The notes under the pieces: generated by a model
The model's database searches: none
Seen by the model: the letters and a program-made list of their open reading frames with translations, nothing else
What the model was told of the DNA's origin: nothing
Source of the DNA: a bacterium
GTDB lineage: Archaea; Nanoarchaeota; Nanoarchaeia; Woesearchaeales; UBA10216
Assembly (NCBI GenBank): GCA_024206195.1
Contig: JAAGZO010001275.1
Span: 1-31,548 of the forward strand
Length of the DNA: 31,548 bases
Direction of reading: 5' to 3'
Shown here: positions 25,401 to 31,548 of the stretch, piece by piece
Layout: each line of letters opens with the position of its first letter
Position numbering within the stretch: position 1 is the stretch's first letter
Made by a program: the position numbers and the translations under genes

Positions 25401-26074
25401 TTTTAAGTAACTCGGTAACATTAACAGACACGGGGACAAGTTTATCAGATGGTGATGAAATATCATTAGATACTAATGAAAGTACCGCCTACGATACTGG
25501 TTCTTATGTTTACAATAAACAAACAAATAGCGTACAGGTAAACAAAACTTGGACTGCAACTGCTACAGGAACGTGGAACTCAGGGTCATTAACGCAAGAC
25601 AGCAAATATATAGACGCTCAAGGCAACGGGGATGAAGAGGACAGTCATAATTCATTATTTGCATATGTCAACACAAACACTACGACAACTACATTCTCCC
25701 TATCGAATACTTGGTATCCTGTAGAACTTGGTACTGTTGCTTCTGGTGTAGCTACTAGTAGGTTTAAATATATAGGTGACAATACTTTCAAGATCACAAC
25801 GTTGTCACCTCTTATGGGAGTCTTTGAAGCAAATCTCTCAGGCATAAAATCTGGTTCAGATAAAGAATATGATTTTAGAATAAATGTAACTTCTGGTACA
25901 GGGTCTTTTGATAGTGTAATAAAAGAGCATACACTAACTTCAGGAATTTCATCATTCCCTGTTAAGGCTTCAGGATTTTTACAACCAGGGGACGAATTTC
26001 AGATTGAAGCAAGAGTAGCAAGTACAAGTCAAAGTGAGATGACTATTGCAGGGTTTAATGGCGAGTTTAAGTAA
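19439..26074 (+). CDS. Giant tail fibre with duplicated modules and two LamG-like domains (2211 aa)
   Basis: The largest complete gene, starting two bases after the previous stop. It is a Thr/Ser/Gly/Asp-rich beta protein typical of receptor-binding fibres. Four copies of a motif like W-x-R-x-GT-x-x-x-P-x-TAGD occur near residues 214, 402, 615 and 1222. Three follow the fibre motif TTQS..D.ST..ATTA (A)YVD. A 208-residue block at 436-643 is repeated at 1044-1251, with a more diverged copy at about 900-1043. LamG/concanavalin-like lectin domains are seen at about 660-876 and 1448-1651 (for example NEWTHVIVTITKAGAVKTYI). VGIGT..P..KL(D/E)V motifs occur near 1336 and 1403. A beta-helix-like region (about 1680-1880) and a jelly-roll-like end follow. 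Confidence 0.85.
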   Translation: MGKISFDNQAEPSDIPSSGNTYVYVDSTDLHLKQKDDTGKVIDVTQTTVLSWLESVKAFYDPTSSLPSSPSSGDRYIASATANGWVTQMVYEYNGVTWDVTIPVDGSAISVTDPDPNQSYIFDGTVWQNFGTTTSHNSLTGIQGGTTAQYYHLTTADYAALTDANAQLTALHTDGTPTFGVTTLGDSSQMASSAAPTSDADIANKKYVDDAVSVEDLWDKNGTVLHPKTAGDSVFIYEGANPICKLWDGDGNDAGTLSLFTGTTQYVHFSADEDSWITGGSFGIGDDDPTSDLHVRFNYPTPATTVGLTLEQVGAGDCVTHYYLTGGQRFDTGIDNSTTNDDFVIGSGNFGTKYLSIDTSTNTVTVSNLSGTLANGVTATTQSAGNDSTLVATTAYVDDAVSLEEFWQRAGTTISPKTAGDNITTTGDITGANLTGDELDIISTATTTRPVIVTANSLTTAPAAYISSSSADASARYLLELINSDSNSILTGGITIDNNGGGSGFDLTNENTTLDALDVDCDSLTTGGIANFKSNSGDTNARDLVTIHNDNALATGTTCLSIIQDSTGLALNTNGNITAGSYDGVLNDGVTGTTQSTDDNSTKIATTAYVDAAVLSEDFWDRSGTVITPKTAGDDIATTGDISVAGASASNGLFQPVYPDDEGLILNLPFKEVGGTTQYDRSSYANNCTIVGTAAVTATGGLTTSGLVFQSTLGYIDIPDMASGTFDDGITMEVWSYPTATNSFAPLFTIGNGASGNNIWIERWGQNTALRVNVQDGTSQLDGIDTGFGTYPINEWTHVIVTITKAGAVKTYINGKEEASGTVEGINAIARTVNYLGYRDGISSAQYYNGSMANPKLYKRVLNPIEAKTAYLRGHSEDSSSVITSDEFKVFNTSGTANITVTSKDVGDDILTVKDDTSTYGALLALDSESNNGANRSLLEIDHSGTGGATSAIDINLGSSNGAILQGSSSNTTLPGLRLDCNDLTYGAVAHFASSSTDTNIRKLVHIQNASALSTGTTGLVIDQASTGKAISTNGDITAGAYAGTELDIVSTATTTRPAIITANSLTTAPAVYISSSSSDASERYLLELVNNDVGSILTGGITIDNNGGGPGLDLTNENTTLDAIDVDCDSLTTGGIASFKSNSGDTSSRDLMTIHNDNTLATGTVGLNIIQDSTGKAITTNGNITAGSYDGVLNDGVTATTQSPGDNTTKVATTAFVVAEISAADLWDRTGTILSPATAGDNITTTGDLTAANITAGSNLGISQSGITNLVVGNTTGKSKLYFGQATNTNLVIEWTYDATPADASARITTWGYANDFYIDAKVLSLQTNNSTGQVGIGTDDPQAKLDVRGNIRVGDWVSADVSIFGAPASGGDFNIGQTSGAGKIKFVSNAGTDLVTIENGGDVGIGITTPSEKLEVNGTVKATAFSGDTAVLESSVYQGVYGSQDGQVLGIDFSEVGSTTQYDKGPLANNATGTSAGLVTSTGGRYGSGAVLNGTTDYFTLANSTGLPTGAAVRTMEALVKIDDITLQDGVIFRYGTETEDDVFALEQDDAAFRIFTNNDSSYTGNILAEGNWYLIQVTYSGTQINMWVNGEKVITNDAITVNTASGTTPYIGSRGGSSDYFDGNIAFVKVYDRVLEDDELSAHYLRSVGDTIIKSNEAKVINTSNEIHNIAGYDPAYAVDVFSLSDLPTAVTGVITLEAKMYNFHNIIVFSDRLVIPDNATTIFNMSEYGFNTYLLYTGTGTFITGAANAGLRILNASIGMTGTGAKCFDVNGTVGMDFLSIICLGTGQTLGTLAGEAVSAATGDARFVARRSDFTGYTEGFTLTNLQVFVIDQVNLVQNASSTSHSIKIAGALSLPSTISAAGIGSAASGSCFDISPIIQNQVSIKDAHNSGSGDYFTTRTTGTFTAVADASVSAEAITSVTDSSGVARFNFSAPPTLFVNQEVVISGFTTNTAYNGTYIITATGTNYFEVYSIDYGSDETGSFLSNSVTLTDTGTSLSDGDEISLDTNESTAYDTGSYVYNKQTNSVQVNKTWTATATGTWNSGSLTQDSKYIDAQGNGDEEDSHNSLFAYVNTNTTTTTFSLSNTWYPVELGTVASGVATSRFKYIGDNTFKITTLSPLMGVFEANLSGIKSGSDKEYDFRINVTSGTGSFDSVIKEHTLTSGISSFPVKASGFLQPGDEFQIEARVASTSQSEMTIAGFNGEFK
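20744..21367 (+). repeat. Tail fibre internal repeat A1 (208 codons)
   Basis: Encodes residues 436-643 of the fibre. It aligns without gaps to A2 at 22568-23191, with about 77% amino-acid identity by my hand count. Many codons differ synonymously. Confidence 0.85.
22568..23191 (+). repeat. Tail fibre internal repeat A2 (208 codons)
   Basis: Encodes residues 1044-1251 and pairs with A1 at 20744-21367. A third, more diverged copy of the middle part precedes it (about 22136-22567). Confidence 0.85.
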
Positions 26075-26111
26075 TGAAAGTAATAACAGCAAGACAAACA
26101 AAGGAGAAACA

Positions 26112-26267
26112 ATGGAAATCAAAGCAGACAAAGAAGGAATCGAGGCAGTAACAAAGTTGTGTGATGTAGCATTAAAAACTGGCGGGATAGGAAACCTGAA
26201 TGCAATAAACGCTATTCTGTCAAACCTGAAACCTCTTGACGCTGAAGAAGTTGAGGAGCTTGATTAA
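26112..26267 (+). CDS. Small hypothetical protein (51 aa)
   Basis: ATG 26112 follows AAGGAG (26101-26106), a very good RBS; an upstream in-frame ATG lies inside the fibre gene and is rejected. The product begins MEIKADKEGIEAVTKLCDVA, contains GGIGNLNAINAILSNLK and ends in an acidic run. It is a compact helical protein with no membrane segment. Small helical proteins after fibre genes can be fibre chaperones, but nothing here proves that. Confidence 0.6.
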   Translation: MEIKADKEGIEAVTKLCDVALKTGGIGNLNAINAILSNLKPLDAEEVEELD

Positions 26268-26291
26268 AGCAAACAAAAAGGAAAGGATACC

Positions 26292-26831
26292 ATGATAACA
26301 GTTTTGCCATTTACAAAACATAACGGAATCCCGACAATATTAGATTCTGAAATATTAAAAATATATGACAGAATAATAGATGAGGGGTCAGAATATGTGT
26401 TTTATGATGGAGCTGTTAATAACAGATACGACTTTTTAAAGATGGTACAAGATCCTGGTACACTATTCTTTGAAGTTAAGTCTAAGAATGAAAATGTTGC
26501 AATAGTATGGATAAACAGGATAGAATACAAACAAGGCAGATTACATTTTTGTGCATTTAAAAATATATGGGGAAAAGCTATTAAGATAGGCAGAGAGGTT
26601 ACACGGCAACTTCTGCATAAGGAACATGACGGAGAATACTGTTTCGATGTATTTTGGGGATTTACACCGGTTGATAATCAAAATGCTTTAATAGCATTGA
26701 AAAGATTGGGGTGTAAAATTTTGGACACTATACCACATGTAATATGGGATAATGAGTTACAAAAAAGTAAACCCGGAACAATGGTTTATATAACAAGAGA
26801 GGTTTTGTATGAAAATTTACAACGAAATTAG
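26292..26831 (+). CDS. GNAT-like acetyltransferase domain protein (179 aa)
   Basis: RBS AAAGGA. The product reads MITVLPFTKHNG, then a beta-alpha pattern with GTLFFEVKSKNENVAIVWIN and RLHFCAFKNIWGKAIKIGRE, then FDVFWGFTPVDNQNALIALK followed by RLGCKILDTIPHVIW. The last part matches the usual end of GNAT N-acetyltransferases: a strand, then a helix after N-x-x-A, then G-x-K. The canonical acetyl-CoA loop (Q/R-x-x-G-x-G/A) is not clear; GKAIKIGR may be its position. GNAT-like genes are common near phage tail genes, and the substrate is unknown. Overlaps the next gene by 23 bases. Confidence 0.65.
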   Translation: MITVLPFTKHNGIPTILDSEILKIYDRIIDEGSEYVFYDGAVNNRYDFLKMVQDPGTLFFEVKSKNENVAIVWINRIEYKQGRLHFCAFKNIWGKAIKIGREVTRQLLHKEHDGEYCFDVFWGFTPVDNQNALIALKRLGCKILDTIPHVIWDNELQKSKPGTMVYITREVLYENLQRN

Positions 26832-28155
26832 AATTGATATAGACACCGGGGAAACTATCTATGAAGAGTCTTTTGAATATCATGGTGAAATAGCAATGTG
26901 CGGTGGTGGTAGTGCTCCGTCATCTACCACAACTACGGTCGATCCTGTCTATAATGCCGGAATGCTTAATTTATCAGAAGAGCAGCAGGACATGGCAAGC
27001 TCTTTGTTTAACATGGCTATGTATGGTGTTGAGTATAATCCAACAGAAAAGGCATATTACAATTCTGAATTAGGCAAAATGATCAGCGAGACAGAACGCA
27101 ACAGATTACCAGCAAATGAACAATCAGCATACGCCCCTCATGGGAATCAGGGCATGAGACACGATTACGACCCAAGCAAACAGACATCTGAAATGCAATA
27201 TATGCAGAATGTTGTCAATGCTAATCAGGAACTATTGGGACTACAGACATCTGCAGAGACAGAAAATATCAAAGCAGCAATGGAAGGTTTTAGAACTCAA
27301 GCGGCACAGGCAAAAGCTGAAGGTGAAATGATAGGCCCACGCCAGGAACTTGAGCTTGCAAATATAGGACTCACAACAGCGCAAATAGACTCTTTAAAGT
27401 CACTGATTGGACCCCAACAGGAGTTAAGTCTTGAAGACATTAAGACCCAAATGCAGCAAATGGGATTGTCACAGGAGCAGGTGGCTGCTGCTAGTGAGTT
27501 ATTACCACAGCAAACAGGGCTTGCATCTGCTGAAATTCAGGAACAGTTGAAGCAACTGGGATTAAATGAAGCACAAATTGCTTCTGCAATGGAACTATTA
27601 CCGCAGCAGACAGAGCTTTCATCTGCAGAAATGGATTCCAGACTTAAACAGCTTGGACTTACAGACGCTCAAACATCATCAGCATTGCAGCTTTTACCAC
27701 AGCAAACGGCACTTACAGAAGCTCAACTACAAGCCGAAACAGGTTTGGTTCCAGAAAGGGCCGGGTTAGAATCGGAACAAATAGCCGGAGCGAGAGAACT
27801 AACGCCATTTAGAACAGCAGCAGAAAGAGCGCAACTTGAAGACACAGCAACAAAAATTGGAGAGAGAGCGCCTGTTAGATCAGAAATGTACAAACAGGCA
27901 CTTGAAGGGATTGATGTTGAAGGGCGCGTAGGTCAAGCACAAGCAGACGTAGAGCATGGCTTTAAAACTGCTGCTGGAACAAGAACAAGGGAATTGCAAA
28001 GGTTTGGCTTAGATCCGAGTGATCCGAGATATCAAAGTATGACCAGAGCTGGTGAGCTTGAAAAGGCAAAAACAATTGCCGGTAAAAGAACGCTTGCAAG
28101 AGACCTTGGAGAACAAGAGAAATTTGCTCGATTAACGACAGCAATGACACTATAG
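26809..28155 (+). CDS. Internal virion (ejection) protein candidate with 32-residue repeats (448 aa)
   Basis: ATG 26809 follows GAGAGG at six bases. The N-terminus MKIYNEIRIDIDTGETIYEE...MCGGG is a start I associate with phage internal virion proteins. The protein has no hydrophobic segment and is mostly helical and Gln/Glu/Ala-rich. Residues 199-294 hold three 32-residue repeats, beginning LIGPQQELSLEDIK and LLPQQTGLASAEIQ, with a partial fourth. The end is a coiled coil (TRTRELQRFGLDPSDPRYQS). Position after the fibre gene and before a Gly-rich small protein and two helical proteins fits an ejection-protein cluster. Confidence 0.65.
   Translation: MKIYNEIRIDIDTGETIYEESFEYHGEIAMCGGGSAPSSTTTTVDPVYNAGMLNLSEEQQDMASSLFNMAMYGVEYNPTEKAYYNSELGKMISETERNRLPANEQSAYAPHGNQGMRHDYDPSKQTSEMQYMQNVVNANQELLGLQTSAETENIKAAMEGFRTQAAQAKAEGEMIGPRQELELANIGLTTAQIDSLKSLIGPQQELSLEDIKTQMQQMGLSQEQVAAASELLPQQTGLASAEIQEQLKQLGLNEAQIASAMELLPQQTELSSAEMDSRLKQLGLTDAQTSSALQLLPQQTALTEAQLQAETGLVPERAGLESEQIAGARELTPFRTAAERAQLEDTATKIGERAPVRSEMYKQALEGIDVEGRVGQAQADVEHGFKTAAGTRTRELQRFGLDPSDPRYQSMTRAGELEKAKTIAGKRTLARDLGEQEKFARLTTAMTL
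27403..27690 (+). repeat. Three tandem 96-bp repeats inside the ejection protein
   Basis: Units at 27403-27498, 27499-27594 and 27595-27690 each encode 32 residues of the type LLPQQT-L-S-AE-...-LKQLGL--AQ--SA. A shorter unit precedes and a partial one follows. The repeats are in frame and similar mainly at the protein level. Confidence 0.75.
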
Positions 28156-28164
28156 GAGAACATA

Positions 28165-28437
28165 ATGCCAAGAATGCTACCATCACCGAGTTCCAATTTT
28201 ATGCAAAGGGCAAGAGAGTATACATCTGGGGCTGTTCAGGCAAGAGGTGCAATGAGACCTGGACAAACAACTACTACTGAGCCTCCAGGTTTAACCACAG
28301 GTGGAGGGGTATCCGCAGGAGTAGGAGGCGCTATGGCTGGAGCAGCGTATGGGGCCATGAAAGGCACATCGATCAATCCAGGTTTTGGAACTATAGTTGG
28401 TGGTATTGTTGGATTAGCTTCATACTATTTATCATAG
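28165..28437 (+). CDS. Small Gly-rich membrane-active protein candidate (90 aa)
   Basis: RBS TAGGAG overlaps the preceding stop region. The N-terminal third is basic and polar (SNFMQRAREYTSGAVQARG). The C-terminal half is Gly/Ala-rich with GGAMAGAAYGAMKGTS and GTIVGGIVGLASYYL, a glycine-zipper pattern that can pack in membranes. It has no cleavable signal. Ejection clusters of podoviruses often include a small protein of this type that helps pass DNA through the envelope. That role is inference from composition and context. Confidence 0.55.
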   Translation: MPRMLPSPSSNFMQRAREYTSGAVQARGAMRPGQTTTTEPPGLTTGGGVSAGVGGAMAGAAYGAMKGTSINPGFGTIVGGIVGLASYYLS

Positions 28438-28446
28438 GAGAACAAC

Positions 28447-29619
28447 ATGGTTGACCGATGGGGAAGACCCACATTAAGTGATGGAATGCAGATAGCAAAT
28501 GCATTTATGGGAATACAGAAATTCCAGGATACTCAAAAAGACAGAGAACTTAAAGACAGTTTCCGAACTGAAACTGATAATTTCTTTTCTGGACGGAAAG
28601 ACATGTTTACTCATAAGCCTACTAATTATGCAGAAGCAGTTGGACAGACTGCCGCATTAGACAACTGGGTTAAAACCGAAGAGGGTAGAAAAGCCTATGG
28701 TGATATGACCAAGGAAAAAGATATGAAAGATTTTCAGGATTTAACATATCTTTCTGACCGTATATCCAAGGCTGCGGTATCTGATGATAAAATCAAACAA
28801 GATAATGCCTTAAAAGCCTTAGACCAATTTGCCAACGATTCAAACAATGCTTTTTCGAGCAAGATAAATGATGATGGAACTATTGATCTCTTCCTTGCCG
28901 GTAAGCCTTTCCGTGAAAAAATGAACATTACTGATGCTGACAAAGCCATTCAGGATGTTATCGGTAATCAGAAATATTATCAGTTTCAAGTCGCATCGAG
29001 AACAGCACTTCAGGAGAAGAACAAAAAAGCAGCACTTGATACCGTTATTTGGAGAAAGAAAGGGCAACCTTCTCTTAGAGTTATGGATACATACAACATG
29101 GCAAATGATATAATGTCAAGTGTATTTGATGCTGAAACTGGAAATGCGGTTGATAAGACAGTCAATGATTTGAGGGAAGAAGGATACACGGCAGGTAGGC
29201 CAGAGAAAAAGAAACCAGTTAAACAAAAGACAGCTACCGAATTCAAAAAGGAACAATTAGATATAGAATCTAAGGAACTTTCTATTAAAAAGGCTAAAAA
29301 AGAACTGGAAACTATGCCAGAGAAAGAGAAAGAGAATAAGCTTAATGATGCAAAGAAAAGAATGGATGTTATTTTAAGAGCCTTTAAAGGTGCAACAAAG
29401 CCTCCTGATGAATATGGAAATGTTGTAAAAATATCTCCCCTTGATAGTGCTCTTGATATTGCCGAAAGATACAGAGACCCGGATCAGAGAGAGACTCTTA
29501 CCCCTCAAGAGCGAAAAAAGATAAAATCGGCACTGAAAGCATGGGAATTATATTCTCAATATTCTGACGAATTTGGACCAGAAATTAAAAAACAAGAAGA
29601 CTGGAGAACTTATCAATAA
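28447..29619 (+). CDS. Internal virion (ejection) protein candidate (390 aa)
   Basis: RBS TAGGAG. The product begins MVDRWGRPTLSDGMQIANAF and is long-helical and highly charged, with no membrane segment. Segments such as SFRTETDNFFSGRKDMFTHK near the N-terminus and a lysine/glutamate coiled coil at about 255-310 (QLDIESKELSIKKAKKELET) stand out. A helical end follows (TLTPQERKKIKSALKAWELY). I recognise no named family. Its position between the small Gly-rich protein and the giant 29619 gene, and its helical composition, fit a podovirus ejection protein. Its stop overlaps the next start by one base. Confidence 0.6.
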   Translation: MVDRWGRPTLSDGMQIANAFMGIQKFQDTQKDRELKDSFRTETDNFFSGRKDMFTHKPTNYAEAVGQTAALDNWVKTEEGRKAYGDMTKEKDMKDFQDLTYLSDRISKAAVSDDKIKQDNALKALDQFANDSNNAFSSKINDDGTIDLFLAGKPFREKMNITDADKAIQDVIGNQKYYQFQVASRTALQEKNKKAALDTVIWRKKGQPSLRVMDTYNMANDIMSSVFDAETGNAVDKTVNDLREEGYTAGRPEKKKPVKQKTATEFKKEQLDIESKELSIKKAKKELETMPEKEKENKLNDAKKRMDVILRAFKGATKPPDEYGNVVKISPLDSALDIAERYRDPDQRETLTPQERKKIKSALKAWELYSQYSDEFGPEIKKQEDWRTYQ

Positions 29620-31548
29620 TGCCTTTATCCTACTTAGAAAAAAAGGAACAAGCTACAAATCATTTTGACATGAATCTTGCTGATGATGATTTTTTTAGTC
29701 TTGCCTTTGAAGAGCAGGATAGAATCAGGGGCAACTATTTAAAGTCTCAGATAGGTGAAGCTCCGCCGGATGTTGTTCAGGAACCGGTTGAAGAGGTCGA
29801 AGCTGAAGAGCAAGACAAGTCAATGTTTGCATGGAAAGACCCTGAAAAAAGAGGGTTTGTAGCAGAAGTCGGAACGTCACTTGCTCTTGGCATAGACAAA
29901 GCCGGTGAAGCAATCGGTGGTTTCATGGAAATGACCAAAATACCAGGAGGCACACAACTAAAAGAGTATTATAAGGAACGTTCTGAACGCCCTGAAATTC
30001 AGGCATCTGAAGAATTTAGAGAAGGAACAGTTGTTGATAACCCTGAAAGGTTGATAGATTGGAAATGGTGGACACGACTTGGAGGTGAAAACCTTCCAAA
30101 TATGCTAATGATGATGGGTCCAGGTGCTGCCGGTTTGAGATTTGGCAAAGCAATGAAGATGGGCCAAGCTGGATTAAGAAAAATGGCTTTAGGTGGAGCT
30201 GTTACAGGAGCGTTTACTCTTGAATCAGGTTCAGCATACAACCAGGCTAAACAGGAAATGGAAGCGCAGGGAGGTAGAACTCCAGAGGAAATAGAAGGAA
30301 TCGCAACCCTTGAGGGCGTGTCTGTTGGCGTAGCAAATAGTATTCTTGAAGTACTTCCTTTTGATAGTTTACTTTTTAAGACATCTGGAGGTGATAAACT
30401 TCTCAAAAGAATAGTTCGACATGGGATGCTTGAAGGTTCAACAGAATCAATACAGGAAGGTGTCAATATTTTGGCAGAGCAGTTAGGCCATGCTCCTGAT
30501 GCCGAATTAAAAGATCAGATCGGAAGAGTTATTGAATCTGGTCTTGCCGGTATACTTCTTGGTGGAGGCGTTAGCGCAGTAACACCATCCAAAGCAAAAG
30601 ACATTCTATTAGAAGAAGACGAAAAGGGAAAGACCGCAGAGCAAATTCTTACTGAAGATGAACTTGTTGAACCGGAAGAGCTTGCCCCTGAACCTGAAAC
30701 GGCTGAATATCAAGCCAGAAAAGACAGACAGGAGGCAATGGAAGAAGAGTATGCAAAGGGTGAAACACCGATTCAGGAAGTTCCAGTAACACCAGAACAG
30801 CAAGCAGAAGCCTTTGTATCTGATGTTGAAATTGCAGACCAGGAGCACAGAGACGCTATATTACAGGCAGAAGAAGAGATTGCATATAGAAAACAGATGC
30901 TTGGTGAACCGACCTATGAATCACCTGTTGATGTTAGAAAACAGAAAATTGAAGTCGGGGAAATACAGTCCCGTAAAGTTGGGGCAGAAGTACCGGCAGT
31001 TGTAGAAGAAAAACCAACACCTGAGTTTGAAACAAAACCATTAGAAAAGGCATTGGCACAACCTATTCCTGAAAAAAAAGAACCGCCTAAACTTATAGAG
31101 CAGAAAAAAGATTTCATTCTTAAAGAATATAAGAAGCCAAAAACGGCAAGGCTTGTAAATCTTCATAGACGAATCAACGAAGATATGAACGCTGAAGATT
31201 TCAGAGAAATGAGCAGTGCTGATCTACTCCGTCAAAAAGAACAGTATTCTTTTGAAAAGAAAAAAGGACTTGCTGAGATTGTAAACCAAGAGCTTTCCCA
31301 AAGAGCTAACAGAAAAAAAATAGCCGTTAGAGAAACCAAGGCAAAAGCCACCGAAAAAAGGAAAGGTGCTACTACTTTTGGTGGATGGATAAAAGAGACA
31401 GGCGGTTTAAATCCTGCAAATCAAAGAATTGATCTTCTTTCCAGAGACAAGACCGGCGCAAGGCTTTTCAAAAAAGATGGTAGGGAACTTGAAAAAGCGC
31501 AAGACGAAGCTGTTAAAGAAGGATGGATTTTACCCAGTGAAGACCTTG
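29619..31548 (+). CDS. Very large ejection/polyvalent-type protein, 3' end outside the window
   Basis: The frame opens at ATG 29619 (overlapping TAA of the previous gene) and has no stop before the window end, giving 643 residues so far. After an acidic N-terminus there is an Ala/Gly/Met-rich stretch near 150-215 (NLPNMLMMMGPGAAGLRFGK), followed by SGSAYNQAKQEMEAQGGRTP and a helical segment VSVGVANSILEVLPFDSLL. This style is seen in large phage proteins ejected with the genome. A long acidic Pro/Glu linker follows. The last residues (FGGWIKETGGLNPA ... ARLFKKDGRELEKAQDEAV) match the pattern of a domain common in phage large polyvalent proteins (GG-I ... G-x-x-x-D-x-A). More domains likely lie beyond the edge. 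Confidence 0.7.
   Translation, partial: MPLSYLEKKEQATNHFDMNLADDDFFSLAFEEQDRIRGNYLKSQIGEAPPDVVQEPVEEVEAEEQDKSMFAWKDPEKRGFVAEVGTSLALGIDKAGEAIGGFMEMTKIPGGTQLKEYYKERSERPEIQASEEFREGTVVDNPERLIDWKWWTRLGGENLPNMLMMMGPGAAGLRFGKAMKMGQAGLRKMALGGAVTGAFTLESGSAYNQAKQEMEAQGGRTPEEIEGIATLEGVSVGVANSILEVLPFDSLLFKTSGGDKLLKRIVRHGMLEGSTESIQEGVNILAEQLGHAPDAELKDQIGRVIESGLAGILLGGGVSAVTPSKAKDILLEEDEKGKTAEQILTEDELVEPEELAPEPETAEYQARKDRQEAMEEEYAKGETPIQEVPVTPEQQAEAFVSDVEIADQEHRDAILQAEEEIAYRKQMLGEPTYESPVDVRKQKIEVGEIQSRKVGAEVPAVVEEKPTPEFETKPLEKALAQPIPEKKEPPKLIEQKKDFILKEYKKPKTARLVNLHRRINEDMNAEDFREMSSADLLRQKEQYSFEKKKGLAEIVNQELSQRANRKKIAVRETKAKATEKRKGATTFGGWIKETGGLNPANQRIDLLSRDKTGARLFKKDGRELEKAQDEAVKEGWILPSEDL

Noticed and set aside
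26074..26151. A 25-codon frame starting in TAATG at the end of the tail fibre gene
   Set aside because: It overlaps the 51-residue gene, which has the clear RBS; the short frame has no RBS of its own and a lysine-rich, random-looking product.
27403..27690. CRISPR-like array
   Set aside because: Units are in-frame protein repeats with no conserved palindromic repeat/unique spacer pattern; no CRISPR array seen anywhere in the window.
29999..30466. A 155-codon minus-strand frame
   Set aside because: Antisense to the open large ejection-type gene at 29619; composition is what the reverse complement of an Ala/Gly/Glu-rich coding sequence would give.

Overview
The window is part of the genome of a tailed, short-tail (podovirus-type) bacteriophage, or a prophage of one. 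It covers the DNA-packaging, head, tail/adsorption and ejection modules. All convincing genes lie on the + strand, tightly packed, often with overlapping start and stop codons (for example at 15559, 17463 and 29619). The DNA is AT-rich, and many starts have clear Shine-Dalgarno sequences. The key assignments are a Terminase_2-type small subunit, a large terminase, a P22-like portal, an N4-gp56-type major capsid protein, a DUF6682-type adaptor and a set of ejection-protein candidates. The host cannot be named from the sequence. I saw no integrase, lysis, replication or tRNA genes here.

Layout. Positions 1-1370 hold the end of an upstream gene and a cluster of very small ORFs. Several of these are decaying tandem duplicates of one another. 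Positions 1428-5422 hold terS and terL. TerL is interrupted by two in-frame inteins, one inside the Walker A loop and one 35 extein residues later. Positions 5424-6552 hold three small unknown genes and a terminator. Positions 6545-11606 hold portal, scaffold, major capsid protein and a small head-associated candidate, with hairpins between portal and scaffold and after the last gene. Positions 11663-12754 hold a nucleoside 2-deoxyribosyltransferase-like protein embedded in the morphogenesis operon.

Positions 12747-19436 hold two adaptor/tail proteins, a His-rich tail collar fibre, a Cys-rich small protein, a 634-residue tail protein and three small tail-associated proteins. Positions 19439-26074 hold a 2211-residue tail fibre with internal duplications and two LamG-like lectin domains. 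Positions 26112-29619 hold a 51-residue protein, a GNAT-like acetyltransferase and three probable internal virion (ejection) proteins. From 29619 a very large ejection/polyvalent-type protein runs off the window end with no stop (643 residues seen).

How the genes work together. TerS and TerL, the latter active only after two splicing events, package DNA through the portal into a capsid built on the scaffold. The adaptor, collar, nozzle and fibre proteins complete the short tail and recognise the cell surface. The proteins encoded from about 26.8 kb onward are likely stored in the head and injected with the DNA. The most notable points are the doubly intein-interrupted terminase, the deoxyribosyltransferase-like gene within the structural operon, the decayed small-gene array at the left end, and a possible mutually exclusive RNA structure between portal and scaffold.
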